NCBI RefSeq assembly: GCF_001678845.1 | Contig: NZ_MAIQ01000004.1 | Span: forward strand, 124,001 to 188,000 | From: Christensenella intestinihominis | Lineage (GTDB): Bacteria; Bacillota; Clostridia; Christensenellales; Christensenellaceae | DNA: 64,000 nt | Direction: 5' to 3' | Part shown: one piece after another, positions 1 through 7,584 of the stretch | Layout of the letters: each line of letters begins with the position of its first letter | How positions within the stretch are numbered: position 1 is the stretch's first letter | Position numbers and translations under genes: made by a program | Notes under the pieces: generated by a model | The model's input: only the letters and a program-made list of their open reading frames with translations | What the model was told of the DNA's origin: nothing | Databases searched by the model: none

Positions 1-177
1 CGGCTGTTGGAGGAGAACCCCATGCGGGTTCTGGTTTCCATGTCGGGCGGCTTTTTCACCTATGGCATGGCCCGCGGCGTATTGATGATTGTGAACGGCC
101 AGATATTCATGGGCCTGCTTGCTTTCTTCTCCGCCTACCGGAAACGCAGGAAGCAAAAAATAAAATCAAAAAAATAG
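1..177 (+). CDS. C-terminal fragment of a membrane protein
   Basis: The reading frame is open from the first base and stops at 175-177, giving 58 residues of a protein that begins outside the window. The fragment has two hydrophobic stretches (around LVSMSGGFFTYGMA and IFMGLLAFFSAY) followed by a strongly basic tail ending in KSKK, typical of a cytoplasmic C-terminus after a last membrane helix. I do not recognise the family. A terminator-like hairpin follows about 90 bases downstream. Confidence 0.55.
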   Translation, partial: RLLEENPMRVLVSMSGGFFTYGMARGVLMIVNGQIFMGLLAFFSAYRKRRKQKIKSKK

Positions 178-268
178 TGTTTACTGCCGGAAACACAGGG
201 TATATATATTATGTCACAGACGCCTACGGGCTGAAGTGACGCCAAAACAATACATACCCCCAATCAGC

Positions 269-297
269 AAAAAACCGGCCTTGTGCCGGTTTTTTGT
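269..297 (+). terminator. Intrinsic terminator
   Basis: AAAACCGGC and GCCGGTTTTTT form a short GC-rich hairpin followed by a T run. It closes the unit of the truncated gene at the left edge and separates it from the DUF2284 gene. Confidence 0.8.
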
Positions 298-391
298 TTG
301 CAGGAAACCCGGCGCGCCGGAGAAACCGTTTTTCACAGTCCATATGTTATAATAGGAAAAAGCTTGCTTTATTCACACGGGGAGGTTGGCT

Positions 392-931
392 ATGGAACAG
401 CGAATCACGCAAGAGCTGCAAAAATTGGGGGCGATGTATACCGCGCCCATCGCGGTTTCCAAAATCAGCTTTTCGCCCGAACTCCGCCTGTTGTGCGAGA
501 TGAACCGCTGCGGCGCGTATGGCGCGGGTTGGGGCTGCCCTCCCGGCTGCGGCATGGTGGAAGAGCTCGCGCGCAGAGTGCGGGAGTACCGGCGCGGCGT
601 TGTCTATCAATCTGTGGGCACGCTGGAGGATTCCTTTGATTACGAGGGGATGATGGCGGCGGAACATATCTTCGGGGAAATATCGGACGGCATCCGGTTA
701 TACTTAAAAAGCAGTGTGCCTGAACCGGAGGCGCTGGTCCTCGGCGCGGGCGCATGCAGGTTTTGCCCGGAGTGTACCTATCCTGCCGCTCCCTGCCGCT
801 TCCCGGACCGCAAAAACATATCCCTGGAGGCATGCGGAATCGATGTATCCATATTATGCGAAAAATGCGGGCTTGCATATATCCATGGCGCGGGCACCAT
901 TACCAATACGGGCATAGTGCTGTTCAATTAG
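392..931 (+). CDS. DUF2284 family putative metal-binding protein
   Basis: 179 residues. The cysteine pattern is that of DUF2284: an N-terminal CEMNRCGAYGAGWGCPPGCG block (near 36-55) and a C-terminal set GACRFCPECTYPAAPC ... ACGIDVSILCEKCG. This suggests a metal or Fe-S site, but no reaction is known for the family. I chose ATG at 392 because GGGGAGG at 379-385 lies six bases before it; the in-frame TTG at 386 directly abuts the Shine-Dalgarno and is unlikely. A TATAAT-like box at 348-353 gives it a likely promoter of its own. Confidence 0.85.
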   Translation: MEQRITQELQKLGAMYTAPIAVSKISFSPELRLLCEMNRCGAYGAGWGCPPGCGMVEELARRVREYRRGVVYQSVGTLEDSFDYEGMMAAEHIFGEISDGIRLYLKSSVPEPEALVLGAGACRFCPECTYPAAPCRFPDRKNISLEACGIDVSILCEKCGLAYIHGAGTITNTGIVLFN

Positions 932-1009
932 GCTTTCAGGGCAATCCCCGGCAGGCATTGTCCTTCATTCTTCCCGCATAAATCCGGGAACGAAAAACCG
1001 CGGGAATAT

Positions 1010-1162
1010 TTACTCCCGCGGTACTCCGCCTCTTTTTCCCTTCCCGTAATCCGGGAGAAGTTCCAGCACTTCCTTTTCGGTTGCCCCCGTCGTGACGAGG
1101 AAAACCGTTCCAATGAGCACTCCCGCCGTATACAGGGCTTTTTTAACTTTTTCCATTTCCAT
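1010..1162 (-). CDS. Small one-helix membrane protein (50 aa)
   Basis: Short ORF starting at 1162, with GGGAGG placed correctly upstream. It encodes MEMEKVKKALYTAGVLIGTV..., a charged N-terminus, a single hydrophobic helix (about residues 9-27) and an acidic/basic soluble tail ending RGGVPRE. It lies eight bases after the stop of the 55-codon ORF at 1171-1338, so the two form a tiny operon. No family recognised. The Shine-Dalgarno, the spacing and the paired arrangement support translation; function is unknown. Confidence 0.55.
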   Translation of the reverse strand: MEMEKVKKALYTAGVLIGTVFLVTTGATEKEVLELLPDYGKGKRGGVPRE

Positions 1163-1170
1163 TCCTCCCG

Positions 1171-1338
1171 TTACTTAATCATCGCGTACCTTGCATCCCG
1201 CATAAGGCCGCTTACCTGTTCGCTTTTTCCGTCTTCCTTTTTCCGCCTGAGCTTATGCGTTACCGTTGTAATGCCCGAATAAACAAGCGTTGCGAGCACC
1301 GTCGTTCCTATGATTAACCAAAACAAAATTCGTTTCAT
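1171..1338 (-). CDS. Small one-helix membrane protein (55 aa)
   Basis: Encodes MKRILFWLIIGTTVLATLVY... followed by a basic, charged tail (THKLRRKKEDGKSEQ). AAGGAGG precedes the ATG at the normal distance. The topology is a short cytoplasmic N-terminus or uncleaved signal anchor, one helix (residues 3-22) and a hydrophilic C-terminal half. It is the first gene of a two-gene unit with 1010-1162. It lies downstream of the encapsulin operon but beyond that operon's terminator, so it is probably expressed separately. Function unknown. Confidence 0.55.
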   Translation of the reverse strand: MKRILFWLIIGTTVLATLVYSGITTVTHKLRRKKEDGKSEQVSGLMRDARYAMIK

Positions 1339-1449
1339 GTTTTCGTCCTCCTTGTCTTTTTCTGATTCTATCGTACTTCCCGGGACGAAATCCTGCTATT
1401 CCTCTTGCTTACAATAAGATTACGTTTTTGTAATCCTTCTATATAACAA

Positions 1450-1482
1450 AAAAGACCTGCCGTTTTTGGCAGGTCCTTTTGT
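1450..1482 (-). terminator. Terminator of the encapsulin operon
   Basis: AAAAGACCTGCC and GGCAGGTCCTTTT form a hairpin just past the encapsulin stop codon. The T run in the minus direction fits termination of the cargo-shell operon. Confidence 0.75.
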
Positions 1483-1491
1483 GTAATTCCG

Positions 1492-2304
1492 TTAGTTAAA
1501 CACCACGACCGCTTCCTGCTCTTTCAGGCGCGGAAGCACCGTTTCCAGCACACGCATATGGTGGTTGAGGTCCACAAGCTCAAGATAGGCCGTCTGTATG
1601 TCCTGCCCGATGACGATATCCATATACTGCGGTTCGCAGCACACAAGCGCCGCTTTTTTGATCCCGAGGACCGGGGCGCGGAACAGCCTGCCGTCGACCA
1701 TTGTGGAAATACGGTCAATCTCCATCAGGCCCGTGCCCGGCTGTATCCGCTGAAGATCGAGATAGAGGTCCGGGCTCAGGATCAATGCGTAACGCCCCAG
1801 ATAGCCCTTGTCGTTCAGCATCGTGAGGCCCTTTGCGATATCGGCGAACGCATTTTCGCCGGTCGTCCAGTCGCCGCGTTTTATTTTGTTGGCGCGCGGC
1901 GCGTTCATGAGGCCCGTCAGCCCAAGCGCCTGGTTGCCAAAAAAGATCAGCTTGTCTTCCCTGCGCGCTACGGATTCCGCCGCCGTCATGGCGGAAGAAA
2001 CATCTACCGGATAGCCTGCCTTTTCACTCGTCTCGATGTCCCTCCACAGGAGGATAAAATCGTCATAAACCTGCGGGATTTCCGCATATTGCCTGCCTTC
2101 CGTCCTTACAATTCCATCCTCAAAGACTTCTTCTTTCTTTTTGCTGTCGATCGTAATATTTTGCACGCCCGCGCCGAGCGGCCCGAACACGGTCAGAAAA
2201 CGGCGTCCGACCAGGTTCCTCCGCGCCGATTCAACAACCGCGCCGTCGATTTTATCCCAAAGCGCCTCGCCAAAAGGCGCGCTTTCCCTCGATAAATAAT
2301 CCAT
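1492..2304 (-). CDS. Family 1 encapsulin shell protein
   Basis: 270 residues, the normal length of a linocin/CFP29-type encapsulin with the HK97 capsid fold. The opening MDYLSRESAPFGEALWDKID, then RNLVGRRFLTVFGPLG, and the C-terminal LELVDLNHHMRVLETVLPRL are hallmarks of the family. These proteins self-assemble into a roughly 60-subunit nanocompartment in the cytoplasm that takes up cargo carrying a short C-terminal peptide. The gene lies 14 bases after the encapsulated-ferritin gene, so shell and cargo are one operon. From the family, the pair is expected to oxidise and store iron and protect against oxidative stress. Confidence 0.95.
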   Translation of the reverse strand: MDYLSRESAPFGEALWDKIDGAVVESARRNLVGRRFLTVFGPLGAGVQNITIDSKKKEEVFEDGIVRTEGRQYAEIPQVYDDFILLWRDIETSEKAGYPVDVSSAMTAAESVARREDKLIFFGNQALGLTGLMNAPRANKIKRGDWTTGENAFADIAKGLTMLNDKGYLGRYALILSPDLYLDLQRIQPGTGLMEIDRISTMVDGRLFRAPVLGIKKAALVCCEPQYMDIVIGQDIQTAYLELVDLNHHMRVLETVLPRLKEQEAVVVFN

Positions 2305-2318
2305 GTCCGCTTCCTCCC

Positions 2319-2669
2319 TTACTTATCCAAAAGGCTGCCCACGGTGGCTTTGACCGCCGCTTCATCCGGGGTGCCCAGTTTTTCCATCATTTCCTTAACT
2401 TCCTCTACGCCGGAAGCAAAATGCTCCGCTTCTTCCGGATCGAGGTGCTGAAGGAGCGTCATCAGTTCGCCGATGTGCGCTTTTTCCTCATCGCGAATAT
2501 CCGCGAGCACCGTTTTCGCAACGATGTCGTCCGTTGCCATAACATGGGCGTCGTACAGATAGATGGCTTCCAGCTCCCCTGCAATATCAAGGCGTACCGC
2601 CTGTATAAGTTCTCCCTTGGTGATTTTTCTTTCCACATTCCCCGCAAACGGGTTTCCAAAGCTTGGCAT
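2319..2669 (-). CDS. Encapsulated ferritin-like cargo protein (EncFtn)
   Basis: 116 residues. The two-helix EncFtn signature is present: GELEAIYLYD gives Glu32 and Glu34, and RDEEKAHIGEL gives Glu62 and His65. Known EncFtn proteins form their ferroxidase site from a Glu, Glu and His in this pattern when two subunits meet. The C-terminus ATVGSLLDK matches the cargo-loading peptide type (T-V-G-S-L) that docks to the inner encapsulin wall. GGGAG precedes the ATG at 2669. First gene of the operon with the shell protein. It cannot store iron as an ordinary 24-mer ferritin would; the shell provides the storage volume. Confidence 0.93.
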   Translation of the reverse strand: MPSFGNPFAGNVERKITKGELIQAVRLDIAGELEAIYLYDAHVMATDDIVAKTVLADIRDEEKAHIGELMTLLQHLDPEEAEHFASGVEEVKEMMEKLGTPDEAAVKATVGSLLDK

Positions 2670-2851
2670 AATATCAACTCCCTTTCTCTTCAGCCAATAA
2701 TGAAACGGCAGCGCCCTTCAACTTCCAGCGCGGCTCTTTGTAGGTCTATACTTAAACTGGATTTTTTGGAATAAAACCAAAACCCGTGAATTTTAATGAA
2801 GGTTTGCTTTTTTAATCCCGGGCGCTTATAATGTGATGCGGGGAATAAATT

Positions 2852-3247
2852 ATGGATATTAAACTGGTTTTTGCAATTATTACGATTACACTGGCCCTTG
2901 TATTTTATACGGTGGGCGTTTTTGGCGAACGGAAAAGCGGAACGCTTCAAAAAAAGCATGTCGTCACCTTTTGGTGCGGCCTTGCTTTTGATACGACGGG
3001 CACCACGATCATGAGTTTTATTGCCGCCGCGGGTACGGCGCAGCTTTCAGGGGTAACGAGGCTTCTGCACGGGATAACGGGCGTTGCCGCGATTGCCCTT
3101 ATGCTTTTCCATGCGGTATGGGCGACCTATGTATTGGTAAGGGGCAGCGAAGGGCTGCGTTCTTCCTTCCATAAATTCAGTGTGATTGTGTGGGCCGTAT
3201 GGCTTATCCCGTATGTTTTGGGAATGGTCGTGGGGATGAACGCGTAA
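2852..3247 (+). CDS. HsmA-like (TIGR03987) membrane protein
   Basis: 131 residues with four predicted membrane helices (about 5-22, 38-60, 68-90 and 105-128). Conserved residues include W41 and a histidine in the RLLHGITG segment. It resembles the TIGR03987/HsmA family of small integral membrane proteins. No biochemical role is firmly established. GGGGAATAAATT precedes the ATG. It is divergent from the encapsulin operon, with 182 bases between them. Confidence 0.75.
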   Translation: MDIKLVFAIITITLALVFYTVGVFGERKSGTLQKKHVVTFWCGLAFDTTGTTIMSFIAAAGTAQLSGVTRLLHGITGVAAIALMLFHAVWATYVLVRGSEGLRSSFHKFSVIVWAVWLIPYVLGMVVGMNA

Positions 3248-3260
3248 CATGAAAATAGTA

Positions 3261-3290
3261 AAAGAGCTGCAAGGCTGCAGCTCTTTTTTA
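3261..3290. terminator. Bidirectional terminator
   Basis: AAAAGAGCTGCA-AGGC-TGCAGCTCTTTTTT hairpin between the convergent HsmA-like gene and murF, with T runs in both directions. Confidence 0.85.
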
Positions 3291-4640
3291 CTTCAGTAAG
3301 AATTCAACCGTCTTTTCAAGCTTCATTCCGCGCGAGGCTTTGACCAGCACCGCGTCGCCTTCGCGGACCAGCTGCCGTATCTTTTCCAGTAGTTCCTCCT
3401 GCGTCGGGAAGTAAAACGTTTCCGCACCCGCCTCTTTTGCGCCCGCGTAAATTTGCTCTGCAAGCGTCCCCACGCACAGCACGCGGTCCGCCTTCTGCGC
3501 CGCATATACGCCAAGTTCACGGTGATATTGCCCCGCCCTGCCGCCAAGCTCCAGCATGTCCCCGAGAACGCAGACCTTTCCGCCTTCCGCGTAGGTAAGC
3601 ACATCCAGCGCCGCGCGCATGGAGCCGGGGTTTGCATTATACACGTCATTCAAAACCGTAACGCCGTTTTTGGTTTCGATGCACATGCGCCCCGCAATCG
3701 TTTTATATTCCGCAAGGCCTGTTTCGATTTCTTCCGGCGTCATGCCAAGCGCAAGCCCGGCAGCCGCAGCGGCAAGCGCGTTATACACCATATGCCCGCC
3801 CGGCGAAGGAACGTGCACCGGGAATTCCACATCCGCCGTATGGATCACGAAATCCGTCCCGTGGAGGCCCCTGCTTTGCACTTCCCCGGCGTAAATATCG
3901 TTTTGCACGCCTATGCCGAACGCGGTTACATCCGTTCGCGTATCCCTGAGCATCCTGAGGTAAGGATCGTCGCCGTTTACAAACACGCGCCCATCCTTCT
4001 GCATATATTCCAGCATTTCGGATTTTGCTTCCAAGATGCCCTCTTTTGATCCCAGATGCTCGATATGCGCTTCCCCAATGTTGGTCAGGAAGCAAAAATC
4101 CGGCCGCGCGATCTTCGCAAGATTGCGGATTTCGCCAAAATGGTTGGTTCCCATTTCCACCACGGCAACTTCATGATGCTCCCCGAGGCGGAACACCGTC
4201 AGCGGTACGCCGGTCTGGTTGTTCAGGTTCCCTTCCGATTTCAGCACGTCATATTTTTGGGAAAGCACGGACGAGATCAGCTCCTTTGTGGTCGTTTTTC
4301 CTACGCTGCCCGTAATTCCAATTGTTTTGACATCAAACAATCCTTTGTAAAATTCCGCAAGATTCTGGAACGCCAGCAGGGAATCTTCCACAAGGATATA
4401 TGGCCGTTTCGTTTCAAGCTTCCGTTCCGTAATGCAGGCAAGCGCGCCCGCTTCATAGGCGGCGGGAATAAAGCTGTGACCGTCGAACCGTTCCCCCTTG
4501 ATGGGCACAAACAAAAAGTCCGCTTCCACCCTGCGGTTATCGATCACAACGCCGCGTACGCTTTTCGAGAGCGCATCCGCATCCCCGCAGTAGATTCCAT
4601 GCACCGCTTCCACGGCCTGGCTGAGTAAAAATTCTTTCAT
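3288..4640 (-). CDS. murF: UDP-N-acetylmuramoyl-tripeptide--D-alanyl-D-alanine ligase
   Basis: About 450 residues, the usual MurF length. It adds D-Ala-D-Ala to the UDP-MurNAc tripeptide in the cytoplasm, the last soluble step of peptidoglycan precursor synthesis. The ATP loop GITGSVGKTTTKE (near residue 110) and the Mur ligase central and C-terminal domains (VLNDVYNANPGSMRAALD, VLGDMLELG) are clear. The start is uncertain: GTG at 4649 overlaps the ddl stop, while ATG at 4640 has AGGTG six bases upstream, which I prefer. It sits directly downstream of ddl, which makes its dipeptide substrate, so the two steps are translationally linked. Confidence 0.95.
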   Translation of the reverse strand: MKEFLLSQAVEAVHGIYCGDADALSKSVRGVVIDNRRVEADFLFVPIKGERFDGHSFIPAAYEAGALACITERKLETKRPYILVEDSLLAFQNLAEFYKGLFDVKTIGITGSVGKTTTKELISSVLSQKYDVLKSEGNLNNQTGVPLTVFRLGEHHEVAVVEMGTNHFGEIRNLAKIARPDFCFLTNIGEAHIEHLGSKEGILEAKSEMLEYMQKDGRVFVNGDDPYLRMLRDTRTDVTAFGIGVQNDIYAGEVQSRGLHGTDFVIHTADVEFPVHVPSPGGHMVYNALAAAAAGLALGMTPEEIETGLAEYKTIAGRMCIETKNGVTVLNDVYNANPGSMRAALDVLTYAEGGKVCVLGDMLELGGRAGQYHRELGVYAAQKADRVLCVGTLAEQIYAGAKEAGAETFYFPTQEELLEKIRQLVREGDAVLVKASRGMKLEKTVEFLLK

Positions 4641-4645
4641 ACGGT

Positions 4646-5686
4646 TCACCTGTATTTTTCAAGCGAAAGCTCAATGATTCGTTCGCACAATTGTTCATAG
4701 GAAAGACCCGCAACCGCCGCTTCCTGGGGCAGCAGGCTGGTCGGCGTCATGCCGGGGAGCGTATTCATTTCCAGGAAATATATCCCGCCGTTTTCCGTAA
4801 GGATGAATTCCCCGCGCGCATAAACCTCCAGTTTTAAAAGGCGGCACGCCTCCCGCGCCATTTCCTGCATTGTTTTTTCTGTCGCTTTATCGATATCCGC
4901 CGGACACACCTCTTCCGTCCAGCCCGCCTGGTATTTATGCGCATAATCGTAGAAGCCGCCGCGCGGAATGATTTCGATGGGCGGAAGCGCCATATCCCCC
5001 AATATTCCGACTGAAAATTCGCGGCCCGTGATAAACTGTTCCACCATGATTTCGTCTTCATACCGGAACGCATCGGCCAGCGCTCGCGCCAGCTCTTCCT
5101 TATTTTCCGCTTTGGCAATGCCGATGCTCGAGCCTCCGCAGCACGGTTTTACAATGCAGGGGAAGCCGATTTCTTCGATTCCTTCCGTTCCCTTCCCTTT
5201 ATAAAAGACCTTGCTTTTTGCGGTTTTCAGGATGCTGTCCGCCACCATCCTCTTGCTGATTCCCTTATGCATGGCAAGCGCGCTGCCAAGATAGCCCGTA
5301 CCCGTATACCGAATGCCCAGCACGTCGAAAAAAGCCTGCATGCGCCCATTTTCGCCGTCTTCGCCGTGCAGCCCCATATATACGATATCCGCCGCACGGC
5401 AGACCTCGATAACATTTTTGCCGACGGTTCCAAAACCGCTGTCTCCGCGGGCGGCCTTTACCTTTGCAATATCCGGCGCATTTTCTTCTACACGGACGGC
5501 TTCCATTTCGCCTTCCACGTTGAATACGTCCATCACATCCCCCGGCACATCGACGCCGAGGAAGGAATCCACCAGCACCGCACGGTGACCTGCCCGCCGC
5601 AGCGCATTGGTGACCATCGTTCCCGAAGAAAGGGATACTTCGCGTTCCGTGCTGATTCCGCCTGCCAAAACAACAATATTCATCAT
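4646..5686 (-). CDS. ddl: D-alanine--D-alanine ligase
   Basis: An ATP-grasp enzyme that joins two D-alanines. Visible motifs are VLAGGISTEREVSLSSG at the N-terminus, MGLHGEDGENG, KPCCGGSSIGIAKA and the C-terminal FLEMNTLPGMTPTSLLPQ. The frame extends to 5725, but the conserved N-terminus starts at the MMNIVVLAGG segment. I place the start at the first of the two ATGs (5686), with GGGAG rather far (12 bases) upstream. The gene precedes murF with overlapping stop and start. Confidence 0.95.
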   Translation of the reverse strand: MMNIVVLAGGISTEREVSLSSGTMVTNALRRAGHRAVLVDSFLGVDVPGDVMDVFNVEGEMEAVRVEENAPDIAKVKAARGDSGFGTVGKNVIEVCRAADIVYMGLHGEDGENGRMQAFFDVLGIRYTGTGYLGSALAMHKGISKRMVADSILKTAKSKVFYKGKGTEGIEEIGFPCIVKPCCGGSSIGIAKAENKEELARALADAFRYEDEIMVEQFITGREFSVGILGDMALPPIEIIPRGGFYDYAHKYQAGWTEEVCPADIDKATEKTMQEMAREACRLLKLEVYARGEFILTENGGIYFLEMNTLPGMTPTSLLPQEAAVAGLSYEQLCERIIELSLEKYR

Positions 5687-5737
5687 GATTTTAAAACACT
5701 CCCATCCGCATTCACACAGCTTCATATGCCTGTCGTT

Positions 5738-5775
5738 AAAAAAATCCCCTCAACCGAGTGGTTGAAGGGATTTTC
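5738..5775 (-). terminator. Terminator of tRNA-Thr
   Basis: AAAATCCCTTCAACC and GGTTGAGGGGATTTT form a long hairpin immediately after the tRNA 3' end on the minus strand, followed by a T run. Confidence 0.85.
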
Positions 5776-5851
5776 TGGAGCTGATGACGAGACTCGAACT
5801 CGTGACCTCATCCTTACCAAGGATGTGCGCTACCTCCTGTGCCACATCAGC
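5776..5851 (-). tRNA. tRNA-Thr (anticodon GGT)
   Basis: A full cloverleaf reads on the minus strand: acceptor GCTGATG/CATCAGC, anticodon stem CATCC/GGATG with loop TTGGTAA (anticodon GGT, codon ACC), and T arm ACGAG-TTCGAGT-CTCGT. The CCA end is encoded at 5776-5778. Confidence 0.95.
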
Positions 5852-6106
5852 ATAATAAAGTTACGACTTAAATATTATATGATACTCCGGCAAATTTTTC
5901 AATCCCTTTCGGCGGAAGAAATTTTCCGGTTTTCACTGCAATCAAAAATCTTCAGAGACCTATGGCCCGCATAAGATTAAAAAATGCACAAATTGCTTTC
6001 ATATTCCCGTTCTTTTACGTTATAATGAAACTATGATAAAATAAGTCTTATGGAATTGGCCGGGTTTCGTCCGTTCCATAAAATAATGGGAAAGAAGGAT
6101 TTTTTG

Positions 6107-6601
6107 ATGATTTGTAGCAACTGTAATCAAAGTTACGACGACAATTTAAACGCATGCCCTTATTGCGGCGCGGCGAAAGCGGCGGAGAATAATGTCCCGC
6201 CGGTACAGCCCCAGCAGCAGTACCAACAGCCGCAGGAACAGCAGCCCCAGCAGCAATACCAGCCGCCGCAGGCACAACAACAGCCCCAGCAGCAATATCA
6301 GCAGCCGCAGTATCAGCAGGCGCCGCCGCAGGGTTACCAGGATACTTCCGCGGCAAAGAGTTCGGCCACGGGCAGCCTTGTTTGCGGCATTATCGCTATT
6401 GTAATGGGTTTATTTGTTCCGATTGTCGGAATTATCCTCGGCATTATTGCGCTCACGTTGGGCAATAAGGCCAAACGCATCCTCCCTGCCGATCAGAGGG
6501 GCATGGCAAATGCCGGCTTTACCTGTGGTATTATCGGCCTTGTGATTGCGGTCATCTCCTGGATTTTAAATACGGTTTCCCTGATGTCCTATTGGTATTA
6601 A
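6107..6601 (+). CDS. Zinc-ribbon, Q/P-rich linker, DUF4190 membrane protein
   Basis: 164 residues in three parts: an N-terminal zinc ribbon (CSNCNQSYDDNLNACPYCG), a low-complexity Gln/Pro/Tyr linker (about 30-80), and a C-terminal DUF4190-type module with two hydrophobic helices (LVCGIIAIVMGLFVPIVGII and CGIIGLVIAVISWIL) around a GNKAKRILP loop. The frame runs upstream to 6050, but GAAGGA at 6094-6099 supports ATG at 6107. Such proteins are common in Firmicutes; their role is unknown. The lipoprotein gene 18 bases downstream is probably co-transcribed. Confidence 0.8.
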   Translation: MICSNCNQSYDDNLNACPYCGAAKAAENNVPPVQPQQQYQQPQEQQPQQQYQPPQAQQQPQQQYQQPQYQQAPPQGYQDTSAAKSSATGSLVCGIIAIVMGLFVPIVGIILGIIALTLGNKAKRILPADQRGMANAGFTCGIIGLVIAVISWILNTVSLMSYWY

Positions 6602-6619
6602 TCAGGCGGAGGAACCGTT

Positions 6620-7051
6620 ATGAAAAACAAACGTGGGATATTGGCTTTCATTTTGCTTGCCATGATGGTGTTTATGGCCGGATGCGCGTCCAGCACCGCG
6701 CCAACGGTTGAAGTGGGCGGCGAAGTCCTCCCCTCTTTATATTCCGTGGTGGGGGAAAAGAAGATCACCGGCACGTCGAAAAGCATCAATACGGAAGCCG
6801 CAGAGGTAGAGCTTACCTATCAGGGCGTGGCCCTCGACGAACTCAATTCCTATATTGAAAGCCTGGTTTCGGACGGCTATATGATTACGCAGGAAGCGCA
6901 GGCCCAGGGAACCGGCCAGAGCTACCAGATCGGAAAGGAAGCGTCAGCGGACGGGCGTATCATCCTCATCAGCTTTTATTTTGAGGACGGCGGGTCCACA
7001 GTGATTACCTATACCGTAGGCGAAGGAACGATTACGCCGGAAGCAAGCTGA
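6620..7051 (+). CDS. Putative lipoprotein
   Basis: 143 residues. MKNKRGILAFILLAMMVFMAGC is a classic lipoprotein signal with lipobox F-M-A-G-C (Cys22). The mature part is a small soluble domain with YQGVALDELNSYIESLVSDGYM and an ISFYFEDGGSTVITYTVG end. No family recognised. It is followed by a strong terminator and lies in one unit with the DUF4190 protein, so both may act at the outer face of the membrane. Confidence 0.75.
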   Translation: MKNKRGILAFILLAMMVFMAGCASSTAPTVEVGGEVLPSLYSVVGEKKITGTSKSINTEAAEVELTYQGVALDELNSYIESLVSDGYMITQEAQAQGTGQSYQIGKEASADGRIILISFYFEDGGSTVITYTVGEGTITPEAS

Positions 7052-7084
7052 ACGGCTTTGCTCTTGCAGCAGTAAAATACGGCT

Positions 7085-7118
7085 GAAAAATCACGCGGTA
7101 TAACCGCGTGATTTTTTT
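7085..7118 (+). terminator. Intrinsic terminator
   Basis: AAAAATCACGCGGT-ATA-ACCGCGTGATTTTTTT hairpin closing the DUF4190-lipoprotein unit. Confidence 0.88.
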
Positions 7119-7196
7119 ACGGCTTCCAATTTTTTTTGTTTGCACCGGCGTTCCTCTTTGTATAATAAAGGAAAGACATCCTTGGGAGGTAGATTA

Positions 7197-7475
7197 ATGA
7201 TTTTTCAATATGAAAAGGAACGCGTTTATGCGAAAGATAAAAGCGGACATTTGCTTGCGGAGATCACGTTTCCCCAAAATGGCGGCAGGGCGGATATCAA
7301 CCATACCTTTGTCGACCCGTCCCTGCGCGGGCAGGGCATTGCCGACAAGCTTGTACGCGCCGCCCTCCAGCAAATTGCGGAAGCGGAAAAGCAGCCTTTT
7401 GCCACTTGCCCTTATGTAGTCAAATGGTTTGAAGAGCATCCGGAAGAATTAAACGCTTTATTTCCTGCACCGTAA
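7197..7475 (+). CDS. GNAT-type N-acetyltransferase, YjdJ/NATD1-like
   Basis: 92 residues, the length of the mini-GNAT group. HTFVDPSLRGQGIADKLVRAAL holds the acetyl-CoA pyrophosphate loop (R/Q-x-x-G-x-G/A), and CPYVVKWFEEHPE is the typical end of this group. GGGAGG at 7184-7189 supports ATG at 7197 over the upstream in-frame start. A TATAAT box lies just upstream (about 7160). Substrate unknown. Confidence 0.85.
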   Translation: MIFQYEKERVYAKDKSGHLLAEITFPQNGGRADINHTFVDPSLRGQGIADKLVRAALQQIAEAEKQPFATCPYVVKWFEEHPEELNALFPAP

Positions 7476-7549
7476 TAATCCGATCGGGCAAGCATTTTTG
7501 AACGGTTTAATCCTGTTCAAACATTTTTTTTGAAAATTTCAAAAAATAC

Positions 7550-7578
7550 TTGCAGGAATTTGAATTCGGATGTAGAAT
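7550..7578 (+). promoter_or_regulatory. Promoter of the candidate large RNA
   Basis: TTGCAG, 17 bases, TAGAAT: a well-spaced sigma-A promoter. Nothing downstream is an ORF with a ribosome binding site, so it appears to drive the non-coding transcript at about 7585. Confidence 0.75.
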
Positions 7579-7584
7579 ACATAT

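Noticed and set aside
6190-6340. CAG/CCG-rich short repeats, possible repeat array
   Set aside because: They are codons of a Gln/Pro-rich linker in an expressed protein; no regular spacer structure, so not CRISPR.
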